From: Streptomyces sp. Sge12
GTDB lineage: Bacteria > Actinomycetota > Actinomycetes > Streptomycetales > Streptomycetaceae
Direction of reading: 5' to 3'
Length of the DNA stretch: 64,000 nt
Assembly: GCF_002080455.1 (NCBI RefSeq)
Contig: NZ_CP020555.1
Span: 5,244,501 to 5,308,500 of the forward strand
Shown here: piece after piece, positions 43,569 to 53,340 of the stretch
How the letters are laid out: each line of letters begins with the position of its first letter
How positions within the stretch are numbered: the first letter of the stretch is position 1
Notes under the pieces: generated by a model
Database searches by the model: none
Told to the model about the DNA's origin: nothing
What the model saw: only the letters and a program-made list of their open reading frames with translations
Translations under genes and position numbers: made by a program

Positions 43569-44705
43569 GTGGCCACGGACTACTACGCCGTTCTCGGCGT
43601 GCGCCGCGACGCATCGCAGGACGAGATCAAGAAGGCCTTCCGGCGCCTCGCGCGTGAACTCCACCCGGATGTGAATCCGGACCCGAAGACGCAGGAGCGC
43701 TTCAAGGAGATCAACGCGGCCTACGAGGTGCTGTCGGACCCGCAGAAGAAGCAGGTCTACGACCTCGGCGGCGACCCGCTGTCCTCCTCGGGCGGCGGCG
43801 GCGCGGGCGGCTTCGGAGCGGGTGGCTTCGGCAACTTCTCGGACATCATGGACGCCTTCTTCGGCCAGGCCTCGCAGCGCGGCCCGCGCTCGCGGACCCG
43901 CCGCGGCCAGGACGCCATGATCCGTCTGGACCTGGAGCTGGACGAGGCGGCCTTCGGGACCACCAAGGACATCCAGGTCGACACGGCCGTGGTCTGCAAC
44001 ACCTGCTCCGGTGAGGGCGCCGCTCCCGGCACCTCGGCGCAGACGTGTGACATGTGCCGCGGTCGCGGTGAGGTCTCGCAGGTCACCCGGTCCTTCCTGG
44101 GCCAGGTCATGACCTCGCGCCCCTGCCCGCAGTGCCAGGGCTTCGGCACCGTGGTCCCGACCCCGTGCCACGAGTGCGCGGGCGACGGCCGGGTCCGCTC
44201 CCGCCGCAGCCTCACGGTCAAGATCCCGGCCGGTGTCGAGAACGGCACCCGGATCCAGCTCGCGGGCGAGGGCGAGGTCGGCCCCGGCGGCGGCCCCGCC
44301 GGTGACCTGTACGTGGAGATCCACGAGCTGGCGCACCCGACCTTCCAGCGGCGCGGGGACGACCTGCACTGCACGGTGACCATCCCGATGACGGCGGCCG
44401 CACTGGGCACCAAATGCCCGCTGGAGACGCTCGACGGGCTGGAGGAGATCGACATCCGGCCCGGCACCGGGTCCGGCCAGGCGATCCCGCTGCACGGCCG
44501 CGGCGTGACCCACCTGCGCGGTGGCGGACGCGGCGACCTGATCGTCCACGTCGAGGTCACCACCCCGGGCAAGCTGGACGCGCAGCAGGAGGACCTGCTC
44601 CGCCAGCTCGCGAAGCTGCGCGGCGAGGAGCGGCCGATGGGCCAGTTCGCGCCGGGTCAGCAGGGGCTGTTCAGCCGCCTGAAGGACGCGTTCAACGGTC
44701 GCTGA
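43569..44705 (+). CDS. dnaJ: Chaperone protein DnaJ
   Basis: The 378-aa type I DnaJ has a J domain with H32-P-D34, a Gly/Phe-rich region (about 75-100) and four zinc motifs (CNTCSGEG, CDMCRGRG, CPQCQGFG, CHECAGDG) at about 144-205. Substrate-binding C-terminal domains follow. It stimulates DnaK and binds unfolded protein. The GTG directly abuts the hrcA stop, so it is coupled to hrcA and under CIRCE control. In Streptomyces this is the second dnaJ, apart from the dnaK operon. Confidence 0.95.
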   Translation: MATDYYAVLGVRRDASQDEIKKAFRRLARELHPDVNPDPKTQERFKEINAAYEVLSDPQKKQVYDLGGDPLSSSGGGGAGGFGAGGFGNFSDIMDAFFGQASQRGPRSRTRRGQDAMIRLDLELDEAAFGTTKDIQVDTAVVCNTCSGEGAAPGTSAQTCDMCRGRGEVSQVTRSFLGQVMTSRPCPQCQGFGTVVPTPCHECAGDGRVRSRRSLTVKIPAGVENGTRIQLAGEGEVGPGGGPAGDLYVEIHELAHPTFQRRGDDLHCTVTIPMTAAALGTKCPLETLDGLEEIDIRPGTGSGQAIPLHGRGVTHLRGGGRGDLIVHVEVTTPGKLDAQQEDLLRQLAKLRGEERPMGQFAPGQQGLFSRLKDAFNGR

Positions 44706-44724
44706 CCGACCGCGCACCACCGTC

Positions 44725-44760
44725 ACGAGCCCGGCCCGGGGATTCCCCGGCCGGGCTCGT
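44725..44760 (+). terminator. Terminator after dnaJ
   Basis: A 12-bp stem (44725-44736 with 44749-44760) topped by a GGGG/CCCC extension lies 20 bases after the stop. Confidence 0.85.
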
Positions 44761-44862
44761 CGCACGAGCGCGGCGGGGGGCCGCGGGCCCGCCGGGAAGG
44801 GGACTATGCCAGGCGAATGCGATGATTCGGCCCCCTGCCCGGGACGTGGCACGATGCAGTCC

Positions 44863-45954
44863 ATGTCCTCGGCAGCGAACGGTCTCTCCCCGTACCCGAT
44901 CGTGCAGGCTCCCATGGCGGGCGGCGCCTCCTGCCCCGCGCTCGCCGCTGCCGTGTGCGAGGCGGGCGGACTGGGCTTCCTCGCCGGCGGCTACAAGACG
45001 GCCGACGGGATGTACCACGAGATCAAGCAGCTGCGCGCGCTCACCCGGCGCCGTTTCGGCGTCAACCTCTTCATGCCGCAGACCGGTTATGTCGATCCGG
45101 CCGCCGTGGAGACCTACCGCGGGCAGCTGGCCGGCGAGGCGAGCTGGTACGAGATCTCGCTCGGCGACGAAGAGGTCTTCGGCACCAGCGACGACGGCTA
45201 CGACGCCAAGCTCGCCATCCTCCTCGAAGACCCGGTCCCCGTGGTCTCGTTCACCTTCGGCTGCCCCGCCTCCGCGGCCCTCGCCGCGCTGCGCAAGGCC
45301 GGTACGTACACCGTCGTCACGGTGACCTCCGTCGAGGAGGCCCGCAGCGCCCAGCACGCGGGCGCGGACGCGGTCTGCGTCCAGGGCTCGGAGGCCGGCG
45401 GCCACCAGGGCACCCACCGGGACGACCCGCAGATCGACGGCACGGCGGCCGTGGGCCTCCTCGCGCTGGTGGGCCAGGTACGGGAGGCCGTGGCGCTGCC
45501 GATCATCGCCGCGGGCGGTCTGATGCGCGGCGCGCAGATCGCTGCCCTGCTGGCGGCCGGGGCGGAGGCTGCGCAGCTCGGGACGGCCTTCCTGCCCTGC
45601 CCGGAGTCCGGGGCGGACCCGGTGCACAAGAAGGCGCTGACGGACCCGCTGTTCGCCCGCACCGAGCTCACCCGGGCCTTCTCCGGGCGGCCGGCGCGGG
45701 GGCTGGTGAACCGCTTCATGCGCGAGCACGGGCCGTACGCCCCGGCCGCGTACCCGCAGGTCCACCACCTGACCTCGGGGCTGCGCAAGGCCGCCGCCGC
45801 GGCCGGGGACCCGCAGGGCATGGCCCTGTGGGCGGGGCAGGGGCACCGGCTGGCGCGGCCGCTGCCGGCCGGGGAGCTGGTGGAGGTGCTGGCGGCCGAA
45901 CTGGCCCAGGCACAGAGCACGTTGAAGGCAATGCAGATGAGGAGTGCGTCATGA
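44863..45954 (+). CDS. Nitronate monooxygenase family protein
   Basis: The 363-aa TIM-barrel flavoprotein has YPIVQAPMAGGAS at the N-terminus and VQGSEAGGHQGTHR in the FMN phosphate-binding part, with GTAFLPCPESGA downstream. Nitronate monooxygenases oxidise alkyl nitronates such as propionate-3-nitronate using FMN and oxygen. ATG 44863 starts at the conserved SSAANGLSPYPIVQAP; an ATG at 44854 is also in frame. The rsmE gene overlaps its stop (ATGA), an odd operon partner with no obvious biochemical link. Confidence 0.88.
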   Translation: MSSAANGLSPYPIVQAPMAGGASCPALAAAVCEAGGLGFLAGGYKTADGMYHEIKQLRALTRRRFGVNLFMPQTGYVDPAAVETYRGQLAGEASWYEISLGDEEVFGTSDDGYDAKLAILLEDPVPVVSFTFGCPASAALAALRKAGTYTVVTVTSVEEARSAQHAGADAVCVQGSEAGGHQGTHRDDPQIDGTAAVGLLALVGQVREAVALPIIAAGGLMRGAQIAALLAAGAEAAQLGTAFLPCPESGADPVHKKALTDPLFARTELTRAFSGRPARGLVNRFMREHGPYAPAAYPQVHHLTSGLRKAAAAAGDPQGMALWAGQGHRLARPLPAGELVEVLAAELAQAQSTLKAMQMRSAS

Positions 45955-46694
45955 CCGCCCCGGTGTTCGTGGTGGAAGAGGTCCCCGCGGGGCCGGAGTT
46001 CGTCCTGGACGGCCCGGAGGGCCGGCACGCCGTGTCCGTGAAGCGGCTGACCCCGGGCGAGGACGTGGTCCTCACCGACGGGCGCGGGCACTGGGCGGAG
46101 GGCGTGGTCAAGGCCGCCGAGGGCAAGGACCGGCTGGTCGTGGCGGTCTCCTCGGCGGGGCAGGAGGAGCAGCCGGCGGTCCGGATCACGGTGGTCCAGG
46201 CCCTTCCCAAGGGCGACCGGGGCGAGCTGGCCGTCGAGACGATGACCGAGACCGGCGTGGACGCGATCGTGCCCTGGCAGGCCTCGCGCTGCATCACGCA
46301 GTGGCGCGGCGACCGCGGGGCCAAGTCCCTGGCCAAGTGGCGGGCCACGGCCCGGGAGGCGGGCAAGCAGTCCCGCCGGGTGCGCTTCCCGGACGTGGCC
46401 GAGGCCATGTCCACCAAGCAGGTCGCGGCCCTGCTGGCCGGCGCCGACCTGGCGATGGTCCTGCACGAGGACCGCGACACCCCCTCCGGGGCCCTGGCCA
46501 CGGCCGAGCTGCCCGCCTCGGGCTCCGTCGTCCTGGTGGTCGGCCCGGAGGGCGGCGTCTCCCCGGAGGAACTGGCGGTCTTCGCCGAGGCGGGGGCCCA
46601 CCCCTACCGCCTGGGCCGCTCCGTCCTGCGGACCTCCACGGCCGGAACGGCGGCGACCGCGGTGCTGCTGGCCCGCACGGGCCGCTGGTCCTGA
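45951..46694 (+). CDS. rsmE: 16S rRNA (uracil-1498-N3)-methyltransferase
   Basis: The 247-aa SPOUT-class enzyme has an N-terminal PUA-like half and a C-terminal knot domain with LVVGPEGGVSPEELAVF and LGRSVLRTSTAGTAAT, the SAM-binding knot. It methylates U1498 of 16S rRNA in assembled 30S subunits. GGAG precedes the ATG, which overlaps the previous stop by ATGA. It is followed by a HIT protein and RNase Z. Confidence 0.95.
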   Translation: MTAPVFVVEEVPAGPEFVLDGPEGRHAVSVKRLTPGEDVVLTDGRGHWAEGVVKAAEGKDRLVVAVSSAGQEEQPAVRITVVQALPKGDRGELAVETMTETGVDAIVPWQASRCITQWRGDRGAKSLAKWRATAREAGKQSRRVRFPDVAEAMSTKQVAALLAGADLAMVLHEDRDTPSGALATAELPASGSVVLVVGPEGGVSPEELAVFAEAGAHPYRLGRSVLRTSTAGTAATAVLLARTGRWS

Positions 46695-46873
46695 CGCCCC
46701 GCCGTCCCCGGCGTCCCGGTCGTCCCCGCCGGACGGCTCCTCCCCGGCCCGCCCGGCTGGTTCGGACCCGGCCGGGGCCGGGGGTTCGGGCCGGGGGGCC
46801 GTAATGGCTGCCCGTGGTGGGGGCCCGGCTGGATACGATGCCCGGACCGATCAACGTCACGGGAGGCTCAGCA

Positions 46874-47233
46874 ATGGCCGGGGAACCGCAGGCCGACTGC
46901 CTGTTCTGCAAGATCGTCGCGGGGAGTATCCCCGCGACCGTGGTCCGGGAGACCGACACCACGGTCGCCTTCCGGGACATCAATCCGCAGGCGCCCACGC
47001 ACGTGCTCGTCATCCCCAAGGTGCACTACGCCGACGGGGCCTCGCTGGCCGCGGCCGAGCCCGCCGTCGCCGCCGACATACTGCGTGAGGCCGGCCAGGT
47101 CGCCCTCGACGAGAAGATCGTCGACCACGGCTACCGGATCGTCTTCAACACCGGCTCCGGCGCCGGCCAGACCGTCTTCCACGCCCACGCGCACGTCCTC
47201 GGCGGCCGTGGCCTCCAGTGGCCCCCCGGATAA
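46874..47233 (+). CDS. HIT family protein (nucleotide hydrolase or transferase)
   Basis: The 119-aa protein carries CLFCKIVAGSIPA at the N-terminus and the histidine triad HAHAHVLGGR near the C-terminus, where the middle histidine is the nucleophile. HINT-type enzymes cleave nucleoside phosphoramidates. GGGAGG precedes ATG 46874, and a TACGAT box (46834-46839) is a good -10. Stop and next start are three bases apart, so it is cotranscribed with the RNase Z-like gene. Confidence 0.93.
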   Translation: MAGEPQADCLFCKIVAGSIPATVVRETDTTVAFRDINPQAPTHVLVIPKVHYADGASLAAAEPAVAADILREAGQVALDEKIVDHGYRIVFNTGSGAGQTVFHAHAHVLGGRGLQWPPG

Positions 47234-47236
47234 CAC

Positions 47237-48142
47237 GTGTCCGTCAGGGAGTTCGTGGTGCTGGGCACCGCCAGCCAGGTGCCCACCCGCCACCGCAATC
47301 ACAACGGCTACCTGCTGCGCTGGGACGGCGAGGGCATCCTCTTCGACCCGGGCGAGGGCACCCAGCGCCAGATGCTGCGCGCCGGGGTGGCCGCGCACGA
47401 CATCAACCGGATCTGCGTCACCCACTTCCACGGTGACCACAGCCTCGGTCTCGCCGGGGTGATCCAGCGGATCAACCTCGACCAGGTCCCGCACCCGGTC
47501 ACCGCGCACTACCCGGCCTCGGGGCAGAAGTTCTTCGACCGGCTGCGGTACGCCACGGCCTACCGCGAGACCGTCCCGCTCCGCGAGGAACCGGTGGCCG
47601 CGGACGGCGTGCTGGCCGAAGGGCCCTCGTACACCCTGGAGGCCCGGCTGCTCTCGCATCCCGTCGAGTCCTTCGGCTACCGGATCACCGAGCCCGACGG
47701 GCGCCGCATGGTGCCCGAGCTGCTCGCCCGGCACGGCATCAAGGGGCCGGACGTGGGCCGGCTCCAGCGGGAGGGCCGGCTCGGCGCGGTCACCCTGGAC
47801 GAGGTGAGCGAGCCCCGGCCCGGGCAGCGGTTCGCGTTCGTCATGGACACCCGGCTGTGCCCCGGCGTGGACGCCCTCGCCGAGGGCTGCGACATGCTGG
47901 TCATCGAGTCGACCTTCCTCGACGAGGACGAACGGCTGGCCACCGATCACGGTCACCTCACCGCCGGGCAGGCGGCGCGCGTGGCGCGGGACGCGGGCGT
48001 ACGGCACCTCGTGCTGACGCACTTCTCGCAGCGCTACACCGACCCCGCCGAGTTCGAGCGCCAGGCGCGCGCGGCCGGCTTCGAGGGCGAGCTCACGGTG
48101 GCCGCCGACCTGCTGCGGGTGCCCCTGCCCAAGCGGGGCTGA
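47237..48142 (+). CDS. rnz: Ribonuclease Z
   Basis: The 301-aa metallo-beta-lactamase-fold protein has H63-F-H-G-D-H68 and later LVIESTFLDEDERLATDHGH and VLTHFSQRY, the tRNase Z pattern, with an exosite-like insertion (PSYTLEARLLSHPVESFGYR). It trims 3' trailers of tRNA precursors. This fits the window, where both tRNA genes lack an encoded CCA. GTG 47237 starts three bases after the HIT gene. Family and length match a short-form RNase Z. Confidence 0.9.
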   Translation: MSVREFVVLGTASQVPTRHRNHNGYLLRWDGEGILFDPGEGTQRQMLRAGVAAHDINRICVTHFHGDHSLGLAGVIQRINLDQVPHPVTAHYPASGQKFFDRLRYATAYRETVPLREEPVAADGVLAEGPSYTLEARLLSHPVESFGYRITEPDGRRMVPELLARHGIKGPDVGRLQREGRLGAVTLDEVSEPRPGQRFAFVMDTRLCPGVDALAEGCDMLVIESTFLDEDERLATDHGHLTAGQAARVARDAGVRHLVLTHFSQRYTDPAEFERQARAAGFEGELTVAADLLRVPLPKRG

Positions 48143-48159
48143 CGGCGGCCGTGCCCGCC

Positions 48160-48206
48160 CGGGACCGGCCCGGGACCGGCCCCGGGACCGGCCCCGGGAC
48201 CCGCCC
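48160..48206. repeat. Short tandem repeat (11-12 bp, four units)
   Basis: Four units of CGGGACCGGCC(C) follow in a row, the last with one change. They are self-complementary and could stack as hairpins beyond the rnz stop. Confidence 0.7.
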
Positions 48207-48323
48207 GTCCCGGGGCCGTGCCCGCCCGGTCCCCGTCGAGTGGTCCGAGTGACGGCGGGCCATTCGAGGGTGATCTGCGCCACACTGGGTTTGGTCCTGC
48301 CCGGGGTGGGCAGGGCTGGCAGC

Positions 48324-48336
48324 TTTCCACTGGAAA
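48324..48336. promoter_or_regulatory. Palindrome TTTCCA-c-TGGAAA, candidate operator
   Basis: A perfect 6-bp inverted repeat with one central base lies 45 bases before the PfkB kinase start and could be a regulator site; the binding protein is unknown. Confidence 0.35.
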
Positions 48337-48381
48337 ACGTCATGCAGAAACGGGCCTTCGAGAAACAACGGGGAGATCGCC

Positions 48382-49476
48382 GTGACCGGTCGGGACTACG
48401 AAATCCGCGCAGCAGCAGTGGACCCGCTCGGTCCGCTGCGTGACCCGCAGGAACCGGGCTGCGACGTCTTCCTGACCGGAACGGTCTTCCTCGACATCAT
48501 CTTCACCGGCCTCGACTCGGCCCCGGTGCGCGGTACGGAGTCCTGGGCGCGCGGAATGGGATCCAGCCCCGGCGGCGTCGCCAACATGGCCACCGCCCTG
48601 GCCCGGCTCGGTCTGCGCACCGCCCTGGCAGCCGCCTTCGGGGACGACCACTACGGCGAGTACTGCTGGGACGCCCTGGAGCAGGGCGAGGGCATCGACC
48701 TGTCCATGTCGCACACCATCCCCGGCTGGCACAGCCCCGTCACGGTCTCGATGGCCTACGAGGGCGAGCGCACGATGGTCTCGCACGGCCACGAGGCCCC
48801 GCCGCCCGCGGGACCCGGGCCCTTCCCGCAGTGCCCGCCGCTGGCCCGTGCGGCCGTGGCCTCGCTCGGGCCCGGCCGCGGCGAGGAGTGGATCGGCGAG
48901 GCCGCCCGGCGCGGCTCGCGGATCTTCGCCGACGTGGGCTGGGACGAGAGCGGCCGCTGGGACCTGGGAGCCCTGGCCGACCTGGAGCACTGCGAGGCCT
49001 TCCTGCCGAACGCGGGCGAGGCCATGCGGTACACCCGGACCGACTGTCCGAGAGCCGCGGCCAGGGCGCTGGCCGAGAAGGTGCCGATCGCGGTGGTGAC
49101 GATGGGGGCGGAGGGCTCGTACGCGGTGGACGGGCGCACCGGGGAGACGGCGCACGTCCCCGGGATCACCGTGGACGAACTGGACCCGACCGGCGCGGGC
49201 GACGTCTACGTGGCGGGCTTCGTGACCGGCACCCTGGCGGGCTGGCCGCTGGCGGACCGGCTCGCCTTCGCCGGCCTGACCGCGGCGCTGTCGGTCCAGG
49301 AGTTCGGCGGCTCCCTGTCGGCCCCCGGCTGGCCGGAGGTGGCCCACTGGTGGCAGGCGGCCCCGCAGGAGCTGCGCGGCCGGTACGGCTTCCTCGACGA
49401 CCTGATCCCCTCGGGCGAGGCCCCGGCGGCCCGGCGCCGGGCCGTACCGACGATCGGCTTCCGGCACTCCGTGTAG
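48382..49476 (+). CDS. PfkB family carbohydrate kinase
   Basis: The 364-aa ribokinase-like protein has GSSPGGVANMATALARLG near residues 60-75 and the C-terminal catalytic motif DPTGAGD near 269, where the aspartate acts as base. It phosphorylates a sugar or nucleoside at its terminal hydroxyl; the substrate cannot be read from the sequence. GTG 48382 follows GGGGAG at good spacing. It is not obviously part of an operon with its neighbours. Confidence 0.9.
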   Translation: MTGRDYEIRAAAVDPLGPLRDPQEPGCDVFLTGTVFLDIIFTGLDSAPVRGTESWARGMGSSPGGVANMATALARLGLRTALAAAFGDDHYGEYCWDALEQGEGIDLSMSHTIPGWHSPVTVSMAYEGERTMVSHGHEAPPPAGPGPFPQCPPLARAAVASLGPGRGEEWIGEAARRGSRIFADVGWDESGRWDLGALADLEHCEAFLPNAGEAMRYTRTDCPRAAARALAEKVPIAVVTMGAEGSYAVDGRTGETAHVPGITVDELDPTGAGDVYVAGFVTGTLAGWPLADRLAFAGLTAALSVQEFGGSLSAPGWPEVAHWWQAAPQELRGRYGFLDDLIPSGEAPAARRRAVPTIGFRHSV

Positions 49477-49496
49477 CGGCGCGGGTGCGCGCGGCA

Positions 49497-49562
49497 GGCG
49501 CGGGCGGGGCGCCGGCGGGGCGGGACGGAGCGCGGACGGGGCGCGGGCGGGGCGCGGGCGGG
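49497..49562. repeat. G-rich tandem stretch upstream of phoH
   Basis: Repeated GCGCGGGCGGG-like units give many runs of three or four G on the plus strand, compatible with a G-quadruplex. A TACGCT -10 box at 49597-49602 lies downstream. Confidence 0.6.
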
Positions 49563-49671
49563 TGTAAAACCTCTCGGGGAAGCAGCGGCGGAGACGTACG
49601 CTTGTACTCCGGAGGTCGTCGATCGGCGCGGCCCCTCAGCGGGAGGTATGTGCAGGCCACAGTGCCGGCCC

Positions 49672-50715
<1,044 letters not shown>

Positions 50716-50728
50716 AACCCAGCGCACC

Positions 50729-51226
50729 ATGTCGATCGACGTCAACAACGAGTCCGGAACCGAGGTCGACGAGCAGGCGATCCTCGACATCGCCCGCTAC
50801 GCGCTCACCCGGATGCGGATCCACCCGCTGTCCGAGCTCTCCGTCATCGTCATCGACGAGGACGCCATGGAGCAGCTCCACATCCAGTGGATGGATCTGC
50901 CCGGTCCGACCGACGTCATGTCCTTCCCGATGGACGAGCTCCGTCCGCCGGCCAAGGACGACGAGGAGCCCCCGCAGGGGCTCCTCGGTGACATCGTGCT
51001 CTGCCCCGAGGTCGCCAAGAGGCAGGGCGAGGAAGCCCCGACGCAGCACTCCATGGACGAGGAGCTCCAGCTCCTGACCGTCCACGGAGTGCTGCACCTG
51101 CTCGGCTACGACCACGAGGAGCCGGACGAGAAGGCCGAGATGTTCGGCCTCCAGGCGGCCATCGTCGACGGTTGGCGCGGCGAGCGCGGTATCACGGGTC
51201 CGTCCCCGGCTCCGACCGTCTCGTGA
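50729..51226 (+). CDS. ybeY: Endoribonuclease YbeY
   Basis: The 165-aa metalloprotein has the zinc motif HGVLHLLGYDH (H-x3-H-x5-H) near residue 117-127 and TDVMSFPMDEL. It is needed for 16S rRNA 3' maturation and ribosome quality control. It follows phoH by 13 bases and its stop overlaps the GTG of the next gene (GTGA). The phoH-ybeY-corC order is highly conserved. Confidence 0.95.
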   Translation: MSIDVNNESGTEVDEQAILDIARYALTRMRIHPLSELSVIVIDEDAMEQLHIQWMDLPGPTDVMSFPMDELRPPAKDDEEPPQGLLGDIVLCPEVAKRQGEEAPTQHSMDEELQLLTVHGVLHLLGYDHEEPDEKAEMFGLQAAIVDGWRGERGITGPSPAPTVS

Positions 51227-52527
51227 ACGCGCCGCAACTGATCACCGGGGCCGTCCTGCTGGTGGTGGTGGCCTGGTTCGCGGCGTGCGCCGAGTCCGGC
51301 ATCGCCCGCATCTCGAGCTTCCGGGCCGAGCAGGCCGTACGGGAGGGCCGGCGCGGGAGCGAGAAGCTCGCCCAGGTCGCCGGCGACCCCACCCGCTACC
51401 TCAATGTGGCCCTGCTGGTCCGGGTCACCTGCGAGATGGCCGCCGGGGTGCTCGTCACCTACGTCTGCCTCGACGAGTTCGGCGAGAACTGGACCGCACT
51501 GCTCGTGGCCATCGCCGTGATGGTGCTCGTCTCCTTCGTCGCCGTGGGCGTGTCCCCCCGTACGATCGGCCGTCAACACCCCCTGAACACGGCGACGGCG
51601 GCCGCGTACGTGCTCGTACCGCTGGCCCGGATCATGGGGCCGATCCCGCAGCTGCTGATCCTCATCGGCAACGCGCTCACGCCCGGGAAGGGCTTCCGCA
51701 AGGGGCCGTTCGCCTCCGAGGCCGAGCTGCGCGCCATGGTGGACCTCGCGGAGCGGGAATCACTGATCGAGGACGACGAGCGCCGCATGGTGCACCAGGT
51801 CTTCGAGCTCGGCGACACGCTGGTGCGCGAGGTGATGGTGCCGCGCACCGACCTCGTCTGCATCGAGCGGTACAAGACGATCCGTCAGGCGACCACGCTC
51901 GCACTGCGGTCCGGCTTCTCGCGCATCCCGGTGACCGGGGAGAACGAGGACGACATAGTCGGGATCGTCTACCTGAAGGACCTGGTCCGCAAGACGCACA
52001 TCAGCCGGGAGGCGGAGGCGGACCTGGTGTCGACGGCGATGCGGCCGGCGCTCTTCGTGCCGGACACCAAGAACGCGGGCGATCTGCTGCGCGAGATGCA
52101 GCAGGTGCGCAACCACGTGGCCGTCGTCATCGACGAATACGGCGGCACGGCAGGCATCGTCACCATCGAGGACATCCTGGAAGAGATCGTCGGCGAGATC
52201 ACCGACGAATACGACCGGGAACTCCCGCCGGTCGAGGACCTGGGCGAGGACCGCTACCGGGTCACGGCGCGGCTGGACATCACCGACCTCGGAGAGCTGT
52301 TCAAGGTCGAGGCCTTCGACGACGAGGACGTGGAGACGGTCGGCGGCCTGCTGGCCAAGGCGCTGGGCCGGGTGCCGATCGCGGGCGCCTCGGCGGTGGT
52401 GGAACTGCCGGACGGCCGTCCGCTGCGGCTGACGGCCGAATCCCCGGCGGGACGGCGGAACAAGATCGTGACGGTACTGGTGGAGCCGGTGGCCGCGGCG
52501 GAGCCCGCGGGGGAGGAGGGGGAGTGA
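51223..52527 (+). CDS. CNNM/CorC-type membrane protein with CBS domains
   Basis: The 434-aa protein starts with membrane helices of the DUF21/CNNM domain (about 1-130; ITGAVLLVVVAWFAACAESG), then two CBS domains (about 200-330; REVMVPRTDLVCI, VAVVIDEYGGTAGIVT) and a C-terminal CorC_HlyC domain. Family members are linked to magnesium or cobalt transport. GTG 51223 overlaps the ybeY stop. The small MmcQ gene overlaps its own stop (GTGA), making a tightly coupled operon. Confidence 0.92.
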   Translation: MNAPQLITGAVLLVVVAWFAACAESGIARISSFRAEQAVREGRRGSEKLAQVAGDPTRYLNVALLVRVTCEMAAGVLVTYVCLDEFGENWTALLVAIAVMVLVSFVAVGVSPRTIGRQHPLNTATAAAYVLVPLARIMGPIPQLLILIGNALTPGKGFRKGPFASEAELRAMVDLAERESLIEDDERRMVHQVFELGDTLVREVMVPRTDLVCIERYKTIRQATTLALRSGFSRIPVTGENEDDIVGIVYLKDLVRKTHISREAEADLVSTAMRPALFVPDTKNAGDLLREMQQVRNHVAVVIDEYGGTAGIVTIEDILEEIVGEITDEYDRELPPVEDLGEDRYRVTARLDITDLGELFKVEAFDDEDVETVGGLLAKALGRVPIAGASAVVELPDGRPLRLTAESPAGRRNKIVTVLVEPVAAAEPAGEEGE

Positions 52528-52886
52528 CCCCGGCGCAGCTGCGCGCGTTCTGCCTGGGCTTCAACGCGGCGGTGGAGGAGTTCCCCTTCACCCCGGAAAC
52601 CTCGGTGTTCAAGGTGCTGGGCAAGGTGTTCGCGCTGTCGGCGCTGGACGGGGAACCGCTGAAGGTCAACCTCAAGTGCGACCCGGAGCTGGCGGTACGG
52701 CTGCGCGAGGAGCACGAGGCGATCGTGCCCGGCTATCACATGAACAAGCGGCACTGGAACACCGTGACGGTGGGCGGGCCCGACGGTCTGCCGGACCGGC
52801 TGGTGCGGGAGCTCGTCGAGGACTCGTACGACCTGGTCGTCGCGGGCCTGCCGAGGGCGGAGCGGCTGCGGCTCGACCGGCCCTGA
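52524..52886 (+). CDS. MmcQ/YjbR family protein
   Basis: The 120-aa protein shows the family pattern: FTPETSVFKVLGKVFALSAL, then LNLKCDP-type VNLKCDPELAVRL and PGYHMNKRHWNTV, with a DSYDLVVAGLPRAER C-terminus. Some YjbR proteins are DNA-binding; the family's biochemistry is poorly known. Its GTG overlaps the preceding stop by four bases, so it is translated from the same operon. Confidence 0.88.
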   Translation: MTPAQLRAFCLGFNAAVEEFPFTPETSVFKVLGKVFALSALDGEPLKVNLKCDPELAVRLREEHEAIVPGYHMNKRHWNTVTVGGPDGLPDRLVRELVEDSYDLVVAGLPRAERLRLDRP

Positions 52887-52953
52887 CGCTGCCCGCACTT
52901 CGGCGGTGGGGTGGTCGCGCGGGGGCGCGGGTGCGCTCCCTATGCTTTCGCCC

Positions 52954-53310
52954 ATGACCGACAGCACCGGGATCGACCCCGAGGACAGCAAGATCATCAC
53001 GCTGGCGCGCAGCGCCCGGGCCCGCAACGCGGTGCCGGAGGGGGCGGCGGTGCGGGACGAGACGGGCCGCACGTACGTCGCCGGGACGGTGGAGCTCGAC
53101 TCCCTGAAGCTGAGCGCGCTGCAGACGGCGGTGGCGATGGCGGTGGCGAGCGGGGCGCGGTCGCTGGAGGCGGCGGCGGTCGTCAGCACGGCCGAGGCCC
53201 CGGCGGAGGCCGATCGTGCGGCCGTCCGCGATCTCGGTGGCCCGCAGACCCCGGTGCTGCTGGCGGGTCCGGACGGGACCCTGAAGTCGACCACTCCGGC
53301 CGGCGCCTAG
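52954..53310 (+). CDS. Cytidine-deaminase-like protein without zinc ligands
   Basis: The 118-aa protein follows the fold outline of cytidine deaminase (ITLARSARARNAVPEGAAVRDETG, LSALQTAVAMAVASGA), but it contains no cysteine and no histidine. The C/HAE and PCxxC zinc motifs are therefore gone and deamination is excluded. TATGCT at 52941-52946 ends seven bases before ATG 52954, a leaderless start. In other actinomycetes similar small proteins precede era directly; here about 5.2 kb lie in between. The role is unknown. Confidence 0.78.
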   Translation: MTDSTGIDPEDSKIITLARSARARNAVPEGAAVRDETGRTYVAGTVELDSLKLSALQTAVAMAVASGARSLEAAAVVSTAEAPAEADRAAVRDLGGPQTPVLLAGPDGTLKSTTPAGA

Positions 53311-53340
53311 CCCCCCCGGGGGGCCTGCGCCATGTTCAGC

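Noticed and set aside
41625..44915. 1,096-codon minus-strand frame over hrcA-dnaJ
   Set aside because: It overlaps three clear genes (the MBL hydrolase, hrcA and dnaJ) and shows no protein features of its own.
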